Of a stretch of DNA of 64,000 nt, positions 42,844 through 54,355 are shown piece after piece; position 1 is the stretch's first letter; every line of letters begins with the position of its first letter. Source of the stretch: Bolinopsis microptera (Eukaryota; Ctenophora; Tentaculata; Lobata; Bolinopsidae); contig NC_087084.1 in the NCBI RefSeq assembly GCF_026151205.1, positions 5,449,538 through 5,513,537 of the forward strand, given 5' to 3'. The notes beneath the pieces were generated by a model. The model was not told the origin of the DNA, searched no databases, and was given only the letters and a program-made list of their open reading frames with translations. The translations under genes were made by a program, and so were the position numbers.

Positions 42844-45371
42844 TTAGTCCGTTAAATTGTCCTGCAACAAATGTCTCTTCTCGCTGTTATTTCTTATTCT
42901 CATTCGGGCAGTCATTGTCCTCATAACGACACATATCATTAAAGACAGTACACACAAACTCGACAAAATCAGGGAGGAATCTGAAAATAACATTATATAA
43001 GTGTTATTTATAGTGCACTAGTAGCAGGAGGGTAGGTGGTAGATTATATCGTAGTCATGTAGAATGTAGATTGTAGTCATGTAGAATTTAGAATTAGATT
43101 GTATATGGTAATTTACAGGAAAGTGTAATTCGCTAGTGTACGGAGGGCGCTGGCATGTTTTCGTGCAAATTAGTAACAACAAACAATAACAATTATTTTT
43201 GACGGTTTACATACTGTTGATACTTTGATACTGACCAAGTTTACAAATTTACAAAAAATCTTAAATATTAAAAGATATTCGTAAGTCGACCTTGTCCTTT
43301 TTAATGTTGAATGGTCATACCCGAGAATGAAAGATAGTCTGTGAGAAATCCAGCAATGAAAGGTCCACCGAAATAGAAAGCACAATAACCCATCAGCCAG
43401 ATACTAGTTATTTTTGTCACTACCTCTGGTGTAAGCGGCCCCATTCTCAATTCCTGCAACAGAGAGAACAGTTCAGTTTAATATATATCCATTATATATA
43501 TTTCAGAGCATTGCTCACAAGAAATATAATGTATAAACATGATTATATTTACAATCTCATATCAAGATCTGTCATACTCATATAGTGTGAACTGTGAGAG
43601 CTACAGGAGCAAATATTACACTTGTATATAGATTTCAGTAACCATGTTCTCCTACCTGCAAGTCATAGAGTGCTGTAAGGGTAGTTATACTGACTAAAGG
43701 ATCTCCTAATCCAGCTAGGAAAACACCAGGAAATGCAGTTTTTGGAGCTACTTTGTAGAGGGATGGTATGAAGGTCGGAGGAAACGTTAGGTTCAATCCC
43801 ACAAAGAGACAACCTGTTCCGATTGCCATGACCGTGTAATGGCTGAGTTTCTTAGATTGAAGAAGCACTCCCGTAAGTAAACCACCTGATGCCATTCCTA
43901 CTGCAAGGAACGTTAGACACCGCCCTGCATACGATATAGACACACCAAAGTTCTCGTGAAGAAACGGTGTAACGGAAACCTGCAAAATGTGCAATTAAGT
44001 AAATTGTTAGAAATAGATTTGTTATCCTGGTCCTGATTCTTGAAATCTTGGTTCTCATGATAAAATATATGATATTGGCTTAGCTGTTTAATGTAAAATC
44101 CGGATTGGAGTATTGTTTATGAGTCGCATGGTTGTAATGTATTCTGTGTAACATTATATTTATCCCGGTTACTGCGACAAGTAAAAATGCTCTTATTAGG
44201 GAAAAGGAGTTTACGCTGTTTAATGTTAACACTATAAAAGGTTTACCTGTAGAACTCCATGATTTGCGTTGATCAACATGATCACCATCAAAGGAAGGAT
44301 CAGAGCCTTTGTTAATGGAAGGTTGGATTTTTCAGAAGAATCGAGGACTGCGTTATCAGACCTATCAGTATCTTGTGAGGCGAGGTAGGTTTCTGTGTCA
44401 GGGAATGTGAGGAGGAGAAGAATAGCGGCCAAAAAGGTCAGGGAAGCTGCGAATATAAAAGGAACAACGTATCCAAATCTGTCATATAATAAGCAGCCAA
44501 TACTCTCAGAGATTCCGTGTCCACAAAAGCATCCCATCAGTGCGACACTGTTCACAAAATCGAATTGTTCAGGAAAATGAACATGAATGAAGTCTACTGG
44601 AAGAAGATTAGAAGCGAAGGTAGCTGCTCCCTGTAAGATTCTCAAAATGAAAGAGAGGACCAGCATCAGCAAGTTGTTGTCTATAAGATAAACGACTCCA
44701 GTTGATAAGGAAATTGCCGTGAATGCAATTAATATTGCTGCAAAAATAAACCTATGTCGTTTTCTTTTCATAATTAATTCTGTACCTTTAGAAAGGTACA
44801 TGAGCACGAAACCTAAGATTATGCTGCTTTCAAGTAGACCAAACACTTTTCCTGGGAGGTGACGCCGTTCAAAGGCGTCAGCAAGAAAGCCGTACCGTAT
44901 TGAATTGCACATGCTGTAGGTCATACCGAAGAGAGCCATCACTACGACAAGAATTACTCTCCTGATCGAACTACCGTGTTTTTCTTTGGAATAAATCTCT
45001 TCTTCTGAAAACAAATCTCCTTGTATTAAAATAAAAATTTGATTGATTGACCTACCTTACTCTTAGCTTACAATTTGTACATGGACATGGTACAAATACA
45101 GTCAACAATGTAAAATCCGGATTGGAATATTGTTTATGAGTCGCATGCAGTTGCAATGTATTCTTGTGTAAATTTGTATTGATCCCGTTTGATGCGACAA
45201 GGAAAAATGCACTTATCAGGAAAGGAATTACTCAACGTTTCAATGATATTGATACAACATCATATTCATGATCTAAATATTATACAAATTTACACAAGAA
45301 TACAATCAACAATGCAAGATAAGCAGAATAAGAAAGCGTTGTAATGTATTGTACTCACGTGAAAGGTTCAT
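42844..45371 (-). CDS. SLC18B1-like major facilitator transporter (5 exons)
   Basis: Exons from the 5' end: 45359-45371, 44247-45004, 43656-43979, 43321-43453, 42844-42980. Phases fit throughout (1, 0, 0, 1), giving 454 residues; human SLC18B1, the vesicular polyamine transporter, has 456. About twelve hydrophobic segments are split by a hydrophilic central loop near residue 220. The stretch LLYDRFGYVVPFIF, ending the first half, corresponds to FLYQSFGYEVPFIV of SLC18B1, and GGPFIAGFLTDYL matches the late GPTLGGFLYEKIG. The protein should exchange protons for polyamines or amines at vesicle membranes. Substrate is inferred from the family only, and identity is modest, so another SLC18-related carrier is possible. 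The first coding exon is just 13 bases (MNLS). Introns 1 and 2 contain copies of the same 135-bp sequence. Confidence 0.8.
44091..45243. repeat. Related 135-bp sequences in two introns of one gene
   Basis: Segments 44091-44222 and 45107-45243 share TGTAAAATCCGGATTGGA, ATTGTTTATGAGTCGCATG and the later GCGACAAG(T/G)AAAAATGC, in the same order. They flank the large second exon of the transporter gene. Confidence 0.8.
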
Positions 45372-45533
45372 CTCGCAACTTTATGAAATGATGTCTACGT
45401 AAAATAAATTATGGTTAGCAAGACACATGAAATCAAGCCGCAATATATTTAATTGGGCCCTTCAGGCTATTAATTGATCGGTTTTACGGGGAGCACTAGG
45501 GGTGCAATTTAGATGAGGATATACAAGGATATA

Positions 45534-45570
45534 CATTTGCATGCCACATAGAAAATGTGGCATGCAAATG
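45534..45570. repeat. 37-bp hairpin
   Basis: Arms CATTTGCATGCCACAT and its inverse are perfect and separated by five bases. The motif ATTTGCAT occurs in both arms, so an octamer-type site is possible. Confidence 0.7.
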
Positions 45571-45840
45571 GAAAAAGAAAAAGGTTTCTCTTAAATAAGG
45601 TAAACTCAGCAAGCTCAGCTACCTTCCAGCTATATACCTTATCGGACCTTATTTGGACGGACATTAATTGAACGCTGGAGGCCCTAACTTTCATTTTAAT
45701 GTCCGTTCAAATAAAGTCCGTTCATTTAAGGTCCATCCAAGTTAAAGTCTGTTGAATCTTTTTCAAACATTTTTCTACTTCGAACTTTTTGTCAAGAATA
45801 TGACAACTATGAGAACTTTAACGACGGAAAGGTTCTCCTT

Positions 45841-46010
45841 GGTCTGCCGGAGGCACAGAAAACTTTACTAGTATATGATGTTTTCAAGGGTCACTTGGCG
45901 AAAAATGTCAACGAAATTATGACAACACCATAGTTCATGAGCTAGTCCCCTCCAACATGACAAACTTGTTCCAGCCTCTAGATATTACGGTAAATCGTGT
46001 TGCCTAGGAC
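45841..46010 (+). pseudogene. Pogo/Tigger-type DDE transposase remnant
   Basis: A frame with LLVYDVFKGHLAKNVNEI runs to a stop, then after a frame change VHELVPSNMTNLFQPLDITV follows. The pair 'LLV.D.FKGHL ... VP.N.T.LFQPLD..VN' is the C-terminal part of pogo-like DDE transposases, including the metal-binding Asp of LLVYD. The copy is short, carries an internal stop and a frameshift, and is inactive. Confidence 0.65.
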
Positions 46011-46927
46011 ATTGTCCGACGTTGTTATAGTTCATATAACTCAAGGGGAGGTAATGAAACAGTGCTAGGAAAGCTCCACCTGATGTTAAGGTTAACCTAA
46101 AGATAAAACCACTTCACGCCGAATGGCTTTTACAACGTGATTATATTATCAGTGCAGTGTGTACAACACCAACTACACCGATCAATTGCCAATCTAATCT
46201 GTGACACATTTTATTTATTATTATCACTTCGAGATGGCAGGGCCTACTCTCATGCTGTCTATAGGTGATGATTAACTCTGAAAAACTGGGGACAGCTGGG
46301 GAATGATCCCAGAACCTCGACATATCGCGTGCCTTGCTAGTCAAGCTCTAGTCACGTAGCACGAACGGCAGGGCGTACCGTATAGTAGAAAGGAAACGAG
46401 TAACTAAAAAGGAGAAATATTTAAATGCAAAAGTAATACAAAGTGAACGTCAACAGACAAAAAACTTCTAAGTTGTCGCTCCAAACGATTGCCGTGAATA
46501 TAAATCACACTGCGTGTCTATCACAGAGAATAGTACTCAGTTAAACTGGCTATTGAAAATCGGATCCCTTACAACGATTAAGGGGCAACATAGAAGTGAG
46601 CTCTCCACTTCCGGGTATACTCTCAAAACTCGTCACGCCACACTGCGTGACGGCACAACGCATCTGCTTGCACCACGTGACACGCCGTCTCGCCAATGAG
46701 CACTCCACGATCGTTGATGCGCGGTTTGTCCATTGTTAATGGAGTGATGGACAAGGTTCTGAACAAAAATTATTATTTAAATGTTGTTAATTGTTGTCCT
46801 TCTTAAGCATCCAAAATGGGGGCATGTACAATGTACATCTTTTAAGAATTTGGGAGGGGTGGGTCCAGCAGAACACTCATTGCCAGTAATTAGCGATCAA
46901 TGGAAAACAATAGAAACTTTATTGTGA

Positions 46928-47114
46928 GACCTTCAGACACATTTTCATGTTGAAGATTAAACTAACATAAACAAAAGGTGGAAAGAAACTGGGGATGTAC
47001 ATTAAAATAAGTAACCTTGTAGCTAACTAAAATTGCTACATTGGATAAGCACAGCCGTACATCCTTCCACCTGTTTATTGCCTAATCTTCAACATGAAAA
47101 CGTGTCTGGTCTAA
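46928..47114. mobile_element. Small inverted-repeat element
   Basis: GACCTTCAGACAC and TTTTCATGTTGAAGATTA on the left face TAATCTTCAACATGAAAA and GTGTCTGGTC on the right, with AGGTGGAAAG and CTTCCACCT further inside. The total is about 187 bp, without coding content. Confidence 0.65.
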
Positions 47115-47199
47115 TTTTTAGTGTTTCCCGATCACTAACTATTAAAAAGTGTTCTGTTGCAGGGTTGGGAAACCTTTTTTTGCGTTTTTAAAGAACCGG

Positions 47200-48000
47200 C
47201 GTTTTTTTTGCGTTTTTTAAGGGGGGGGGGGGGGGGGGGCAATGGATATTTTTTTGTGAAACTTGATTTCGAGATAGCAGTTGACCAACAAACTAGGACC
47301 AGTGACCAAACTTTTGAGGGGTCCAGGACCCCAACCGCCAAACGGTGCCCGCGGGGCAGCCACGCCCATATTTGGTCCAAACTAGGCCCAATTTAGCCAA
47401 ATACTCTGAACATGCCCAAATCCAAGGTTTATGGTGCTCTACTTGTAGCTAGTGTTCTCCTGAACTCGTATATGAAATTTGATCAAGATTGGACAAAAAA
47501 TGATTGAGTTATGAGCCAAAAACCATATGCCCATATTTGGGCATACGCACCAAATTTGGTAGATTTCGTCCCATAAATTGGTCAAATATCAATATTTTTG
47601 AATGAAATTTACTTTATACGAAAGATAAGCCTAAACTACATATTCTCTGTAAGTTATAGCTTTATATCTGTTTAAATGTGGATACTAAGGCGAAAATACC
47701 ACAAAAAATGAAATAAATTGCCCGTATCTTGGTTCGCGATATTCGTGGAATTGATTTCATTAAAATTGTAACAACTCAATCAGTTTTCAAAATTTTCGCA
47801 TGAAATTTTTGGAATCGGCTCGCAATCGCATTTCGACCTTATTTTGAGAACGGATTTTTGATTTAGGCCTCCAAAAAAATTTGGCGGCCAAATTCCAAAA
47901 TTATCTCACAAAAATTCAGAATTTCGCCGCCAAATGCTAGCTTGGGAAATGCAATCAGCTCCGATAACTACTGGTAAGAGCCAATCATTACATTTACATA
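47200..48000. mobile_element. Iterated-word element, GCCCATATTTGG type
   Basis: Starts beside a 17- to 20-base poly-G run. The word GCCCATATTTGG(GC) occurs at 47364 and 47529 (165 bp apart), with related GGCCCAATTTAG and GCCCAAATCC between. The right part (GGATTTTTGATTTAGGCCTC and AATTTGGCGGCCAAAT) resembles 63200-63270 in the element at the window's end. Borders are uncertain. Confidence 0.4.
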
Positions 48001-48286
48001 TCCCCGACAACTAAGAACCTCTGGAGATACTTTAAACATTCCATGTGCTGTGCAAATCCGGACAGAAATGTTTCATTGCTCGAGAGGATTAAGTTGAGTA
48101 AACAAATTTGAATCGCCAAGTCGAAGTAATTACTAATTTATAGCTAAGAAAACGTTGAGATGAGTTTTCTTTCTAGGCGGGGATTCAGCCGTTTTTGAGT
48201 CTATACGTAACAGCTGCATAACAATAGTCCTCGTTCATTTGCCCTGAATGTCACAATCCTTTAGATTCAAATCTCAACTACATTGT

Positions 48287-48496
48287 TTAATTATCTAGAA
48301 GTTTCATCATCATCGGTCTTGCACCGAGGGCTAAATTCGAGGAGCTAACCAATTGTTTAATCTTCCAGCTCTCAAACTTTTGAAGTTTAGACTGTCCCTC
48401 ATTACATCGGAACCAATATAATGGATATATTTCTTTGGTGCACAATAGTGGTGGTATGACAACAAACTCCGATGCAGCGATGAGCTTAAGTCGAGA
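48287..48496 (-). CDS. Possible terminal exon, unidentified
   Basis: After a good acceptor (TTTGTCTTTTCAG) a frame of 69 codons begins SRLKLIAASEFVVIPPLLC and ends ARPMMMKLLDN before a stop. Composition is protein-like, but no family was recognised and no upstream exon could be linked. It may also be a relic of a repeat. Confidence 0.25.
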   Translation of the reverse strand, partial: SRLKLIAASEFVVIPPLLCTKEIYPLYWFRCNEGQSKLQKFESWKIKQLVSSSNLALGARPMMMKLLDN

Positions 48497-48782
48497 CTGA
48501 AAAGACAAAGACGTGAAACTTATTAAGAGACTACCGGTGCCAAACTTTGAAATTGTTGTTTTCTTGAAAACCGTTTCAAAGCTAAGTTTGAGCTAGATTA
48601 TGAAACAATTGCACTGCCACACGTTAAATGTTTATCTGATGAGGGCGGTAGTAAACTGACCACAGCTATCTGCTATAACAAACCATGTATGATTATAATT
48701 AAACCATATCATTAACAATTGTAGGGGGCCGCGACATCGTATTCTAACTAGCTAACCCAACTATAACCGTCCAAAATATGGT

Positions 48783-48826
48783 ATCGCAGTGGCTGATCGC
48801 AGTGGCTGATCGCAGTGGCTGATACG
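48783..48826. repeat. 16-bp tandem repeat, three units
   Basis: ATCGCAGTGGCTGATC-type units in direct succession. Confidence 0.85.
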
Positions 48827-48872
48827 AGAACCAGCCCCTTTCGGACCTGGCTCACGTCCGTTATGTGAACAC

Positions 48873-48943
48873 ATGCCGAGAGCTGAGCTCTCGGCATTTG
48901 TTAAGAAGTGTTCGAGCTCTCGGAGAGCTCGAACACTTCTTAA
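48873..48943. repeat. Two adjacent perfect hairpins
   Basis: 48873-48897 (ATGCCGAGAGCT, centre G, inverse) and 48901-48943 (TTAAGAAGTGTTCGAGCTCT arm with its inverse) are perfect palindromes apart from one central base each. They share the core GAGAGCT/AGCTCTC. Confidence 0.85.
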
Positions 48944-48988
48944 TATTATACTTCATAATACACAGCTACTTACTAAACTGTCATGTGA

Positions 48989-49410
48989 GTGAACCCTACC
49001 CACTCGGAAACATCACGTCATAGTAACATCAAGAAAAGGTGTGTGGTTCCATCTGCAAGGACGGATGATACCAGTATGAAGGTGGCGGGACAAAGCCTAA
49101 GGGACCCCCGCGCCCAGATGAGTGTTGGGAGAACACGTCATTGTAGCAGATTTATTTCTCCACAGATCACCCATGTGGACTCCGACTCTAATAAGAAAAA
49201 GCCAGCGAATTATTCTAAAACAGGTTTTACATTTGGGACATGGAATGTATTATCTCTGACCAGTAGTTCAATTCAGTTTTTCTAGCTATCAGAGAATATC
49301 TCTGAGTATAAGTTGGACTTGCTGGGTATAACTGAGACCCATATGCCTGGTACAGGATCAGAGCTACTGGATAATGGCTCTTTACTTATTTATTCAGGGA
49401 AGACGGACGG
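48989..49410 (+). pseudogene. LINE fragment, endonuclease domain (RTE-like)
   Basis: The frame runs through GFTFGTWNVLSLTSSS, meets a TAG at 49283-49285, and continues in the same frame with EYKLDLLGITETHMPGTGSE and LLDNGSLLIYSGKTD. 'GTWNV..L ... LDLLGITETH ... G...LIYSG' is the start of the apurinic-like endonuclease of RTE and related LINEs. The homology stops near 49410, so the copy is 3' truncated and carries one internal stop. Confidence 0.7.
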
Positions 49411-49474
49411 TATATGAAGGCGAGGTGTCGGTCTTACCCTTTCAAAGCGGATTAAAAAATACCGACTCTCTCGA

Positions 49475-49815
49475 AACGTACCTCCTGTATCAAGAGCTCC
49501 CGCTTCTGAGCTCGTGTTGCAAAGGGGAGGCCTGCCTTCCGAGAGGAAGCCTCGAGTCCAAAATTTGGTATCGAACTCGAAGGGTATGTGCGCCGTGCGG
49601 ACTTCAAAAACCGAAAAATATTTTCGGCTCATAATGATCAGGGTAGCATGAAACGTGGACAAAAGTGGTTTTCAGATAAACTTTTTTTAAATGTTGACTT
49701 AGAAAATGTTCGGTCCGAGTCATTTTCGGTACGTACCTCCTGTATCGAGAGATCCCGCTTCCGAGCTCGTATTGCGAAGGGGAGCCCTGGCCTGTAGTCC
49801 AAAATCGTATATCGA
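49475..49815. repeat. Pair of roughly 90-bp direct repeats
   Basis: CGTACCTCCTGTATC, GAG(C/A)TCCCGCTTC and AAGGGGAG occur at 49478-49575 and again at 49731-49815, both followed by AGTCCAAAAT and a TATCGAA. The 150 bases between are unrelated. Confidence 0.75.
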
Positions 49816-49817
49816 AG

Positions 49818-49920
49818 TTGACCAGTAGTCGACATATGAAACTTGACCAGACGACATAAAGTTGACCAGTAGACATATACAACTTGACCAGATGACATAA
49901 AGTTGACCAGTAGACATACG
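49818..49920. repeat. Minisatellite of GTTGACCAG units
   Basis: GTTGACCAGTAGACATA and ACTTGACCAGATGACATA alternate, giving a period of about 39 bp over 2.5 units. Confidence 0.85.
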
Positions 49921-50759
49921 ATGGATTAAGAAATCAAACAGTAGGTGAAATCAGGGTTGCTGTTGATCGTCGTTTGTCAAATACTATTGATCGTTATTGA
50001 TTTGTGATTTGTGATTCGCTTCACGATTGTTATTGTACTTGATGGACCGCTTTGTTAAACTGACTGCAGACAAACCGGCTGGACCTTCGTGTAGTAAACG
50101 GTCGGCCGTTTAAAAACAGGACAATATAACTGCTCCCGTTAGAGTGGCTGAATTGGGTAAAGCAACGTTTTACGCTGACATTTGGGAAGTTATTCTGTAG
50201 AGCCTGTAACATCGTCATAGATCACATATTCCTGGTGAAGGTTACATCTGTAACTAAAAGTTGTTTTTCTGTTCAGATCGCTGCTGAAATAAGTTTTCTT
50301 TGTGTACAATCATGGGTTTTCCCCGGGAGGTGCTTAGGACTTCTAAAAGGTTCGTAGCGCTACCACTTTCTGCGCAGGGGGCCGGGGAAAGAATGTCGTC
50401 CAGGTTGAGGTAAGCTTCAAGGGGTGTGCAGAGTAGAGGTGACATATTACAAATTAGATGGGGATAAAGGTGGCATACTAGGTAGTATAGGGATATGGGA
50501 ATTGGGTTAAGGAGATCGTAGAATTCCATTTCAGATCATGTCAAAAGTTATGCCAGCTCTTATTGTTATGGACCCCCATCAGCCTGTGGCTGTATCAGAT
50601 CATATGATGAGATCACATCCTCAAGCCCAATGCCCATGGGACATGAGCCAATCGAATAGAATAGTCAAGGAATATATGAACTCTAACTAAGCACTGTAAA
50701 TACATTATTTTTTGCCGAGAATTTGCGGCGATTTTTCGAATATTTGCCGCGAATATGTT

Positions 50760-51005
50760 CAATGTTGATCATTGTTAATGATCAGGCCCGGCGCGCGCTA
50801 TACTTCGTAGCACTTGTCATTTCGAGAATTGTAGCGCGATGCGTTACTGTGCCGCGCCGCGCACTCAATGAGGCTTCTCACAGCTAGATCGGCGAAATGC
50901 GCTACTGTGCCGCGCCGAGCTGCAATGAATTGACATCGTCAATTAATTCGAGAAGAAAGCGGCGAGCGCTACTTCGAAGAAATTTAGACATCCGTCAACG
51001 AATAT
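50760..51005. repeat. CpG-rich composite repeat copy
   Basis: Contains the B-type words CCCGGCGCGCGCTA and TCGTAGCACTTG, an inverted A-type segment (CTAGATCGGCGAAATGCG, GACATCGTCAATTA) and a second B-type end (GCGCTACTTCGAAGAAATTT). Confidence 0.65.
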
Positions 51006-51153
51006 GCCGTGATTAAGAAATTCCCTGCACCGCGAATTAGCCGCAATTTAGCCTAGTTTGGCTTGTCGCGGCGCCGCGATTTTTTGCCAAAATAATCGCG
51101 GAATCCTTTTGTCCCTGGGATGGCCTGAGGTACGTGCTTATCTCCTTTTCGTT

Positions 51154-54100
51154 AACCCTAACTCTAAGCCACTCTGTGCCAAGGCACTATTATATATATA
51201 CTAGTTATAGTATACTAGCTGTAGAGAGGGTTAGTCCTACGAGCCAGGTAGTGTGTATCACCAGCTAGTTTTATTGTTTAGTTACAATACTTATGATTCT
51301 GAAATGCCACCTAAGCATGTAGCGTTATATCGTATCAATATTTGATATTGTAAACTTTCGGTTTTTCATATTGATCCAATTACCGCAAAATTTGGAATAG
51401 TTATGAAATAATAATAAGACCATATTACAGTTCATGTCAAACACAAGGAAATACTTCAGCGAGATATATGTAGAGAAGTGTGTTCTACACCTACCGGTGA
51501 TTTCACTCGTAGGTGGGAAACCACTACAAAATATATTTGTAAGCCGCCTTTATGAGCGGCTACCCCCAACGGCCAACATTTACGACTCTGTTCAGATGAT
51601 CATCGGGCATCCAGATTGCATATTCTAATCATGATATTCTGTATCGTATCTGGCGCACCCAAGGATCCAAAACAAGCTTGTTCTAAAAATGTAATATTTT
51701 CGACCAAAATTATACAAATACAATACAATGCATCGTCCTAGCTTATTGGTATTTTGTTATATTTTTGGTTCCTTGAATGAGATCATTCTGAAAATTGATG
51801 AAAACCTTCCAATATAATACATATCAACAATGCAATGCCAAGGTACAACCGTTGTCCATAGCATACGTTGTTAACTGGTAAAATATTTCATATTTGTTTC
51901 AAATTTGATTCACGATGTCAATCCTTCGCAGCTCGGTGAGGCACAGTGGTGCATTTCGCCGATCTACCGAAGGTTGCGAGAAGCATTATTTGATGCGCGC
52001 GCGACCCAGTAGTGCATCGCGCTACAAGTTTCAAATATAAAGAAAAATAAAAAACCGCTGTAAAATAAAAAACCGCCGGGGCCGTCCGCGACGATCGCGA
52101 GTCGAAATTGGCGCGCGTCTTAATAGGTTATTGACGGATGTTACTCGTCTAAATTTCTTCGAGCGAAGTAGCGCGCGCCGCTTTTTTCCCGAAATGGCCC
52201 GAGACAAGTGCTACGAGGTCAAAGGTAGCGCGCAGCAGGCTAGTCCGGCCATAAACAATTTACTGGGCCGCGCTCAGCCTGTCATTCCGCCAAATCTATA
52301 TGTTAATGAACATAATAGCCTGGGGTCCTCAGGTAATAAACAATGGACAAGGTGGGTCATAAATCTACACTACGTTGTATAGTCATAGACTTGATACATG
52401 TTTCGCCTTCGGTGGCGCGCGCTTCGCGCGCGAAAAGTGGCATGCAACGTATGTCAATCGTAGACCTAGTATAGGCCGGGCAGCGCACGAGTCATGTGGG
52501 GCTGTATATCGTAGCCATTTTTATAATGAAACGACAATGGGGATTGGGGGTCACGACGTGATACAAGTCAAGGGTCAGTCGAGTGATAAATCAGCATCCA
52601 GAGGTGATCGCGTCTTCCAGAGCCCTTGCGGTGGCGCGAAAGCACATGACACGTGACGCAATTCAGCAAATCAGAGAACAGGAATCTGCAAAGTTGTGCA
52701 CTTTTATTCGGCCCGAAATAAAACATTTTGGAATAAATCAAAATCTACAGTGTACATGGTCCCCAATTTTGCTCCTGGGGAGCAAGGGGCTGTTTTATTT
52801 TAAGAGACGAACATTGAACATTTTGCTAAAACCGGATACCGCGATAGCTCTTTTACTTTTGGAGATATCCCCTAGCCGGTACGGTTTTCTGGGGACGAGT
52901 ATCATCCGTCAAGATCGATTATACAGATAAATATAATTTACTGCAAAATACGATTTTCAATTTATTTATCTTAAGAATCAAAAGGGATAGACAAATAAAA
53001 CAAATTCCTTTAAAATTCTAAATTGAAGAGAATTGTATTATTCAAAGATATTTGCTGTTCGGAAACAAACCATTGGGACCAAACAACGAATAACATTATT
53101 TACAAAGAATTGTTAACGAATCAGCCTAATATCCACCCAAATTTTGCAAACTGAAATGTCCAACCTCAAACACAAGTTAACATTTTAGTGGACTGGATCG
53201 TGGATATCAGGCTGAACATAATTCCAATAAAAACTCGCTTATAAAAATATACAATGTTGAATGCAAGTTTGTCTAAAATAACAATAATTATCTACTTTCA
53301 CCAATATTTATACTCGAAAAACATTGAGCTGCTTCATCAGTCAATCAATCGACCTCTCGTACGATAAACTAACTTATTTGAAGATTAAGTTAAATCAACG
53401 ATAGCTTCAAACTAAAAAGGGTCGAAATATGCAGCATCAAGATTTTTCGATTCTGCTTAGAATTTGAAACTAAATATGATCATAAATTCATCATAATTAT
53501 ACTCATATATATATAACTCTAACATCTACTGTATAACCTCGATTATTTTAAAATTTGAACCGTACTTGAACTCGTAATTAAGCATCCCTAATAATGTTAA
53601 TCTTAGTGTGTTATCAAAAGAAATTATTACTGTATATAAAACCGTCACTAACTAATTAACTGATCAATCAATTAATCAATTAATTTAAGCTCACGGTTTA
53701 CCCGCATCTCATCAGGACCTCAAATTTTAATTGATAACTTTAATGTAACGAATCTCATCAATAATTACTATAATTACAATTATTTCCATAAATACTCTCT
53801 TTAAAACATGTCTAACAAACAATCTGTATTCATGAATAAAATTTTTAAATTTAAAGTGAACCACCTTTATCTATGTTGTAAAGCTGTAAAGAGGTGAGCT
53901 GCGGAAATAGCGCTTCAAATCGAATTTATAAATGACAACTTATTTGACAAAGAAATGTAAACAATGCCGTGTGACTAACCCCTGGGGTATCTGGGAAAAT
54001 TATTAATTAAAATTAATTTAAGCATGAATTTTTCACTTGAGGAATGAGATTTGATAGAGAATGTTGGCGAGTTGCCAATTTCTTCGGGAGGTGTCGGGAA

Positions 54101-54355
54101 TTAATTGGGATCGTTAAGAACTGATAATCATGACATGCTATTCGTTGATTGTGTAGATTTTACCGGAGACCTGGTTTCCTTCCAAGACACCAGTACTATC
54201 AGTATTCAATAATACTATTTCAATGGAACTGGTACAAGCAGTCACAAGTTAACTTACAGTAATCTGACAGTGAACACGGTGGAATGTGACCAGCCAAATC
54301 CTTTGTGTTCTGGAGGATTGCTGGTTGTCAAACACCAAGGTGACTGATTGTCCCC
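51154..54355. repeat. 3.2-kb tandem duplication, copy 1
   Basis: Starts AACCCTAACTCTAAGCC and is followed directly by copy 2 at 54356. The unit contains A and B CpG-rich modules (51900-52270), long AT-rich sequence and no convincing gene. Short frames in it (for example 115 codons at 52583) have no recognisable content. Confidence 0.95.

Noticed and set aside
49475-49815. Direct repeats considered as terminal repeats of a retroelement
   Set aside because: The interior is only about 150 bp, no primer-binding site, polypurine tract or target duplication was seen, and the copies are not flanked by TG/CA ends.
50254-50529. 91-codon minus-strand frame with a hydrophobic start
   Set aside because: No family resemblance, no supported splice partner, and it lies among repeats. 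It was left out as a gene.
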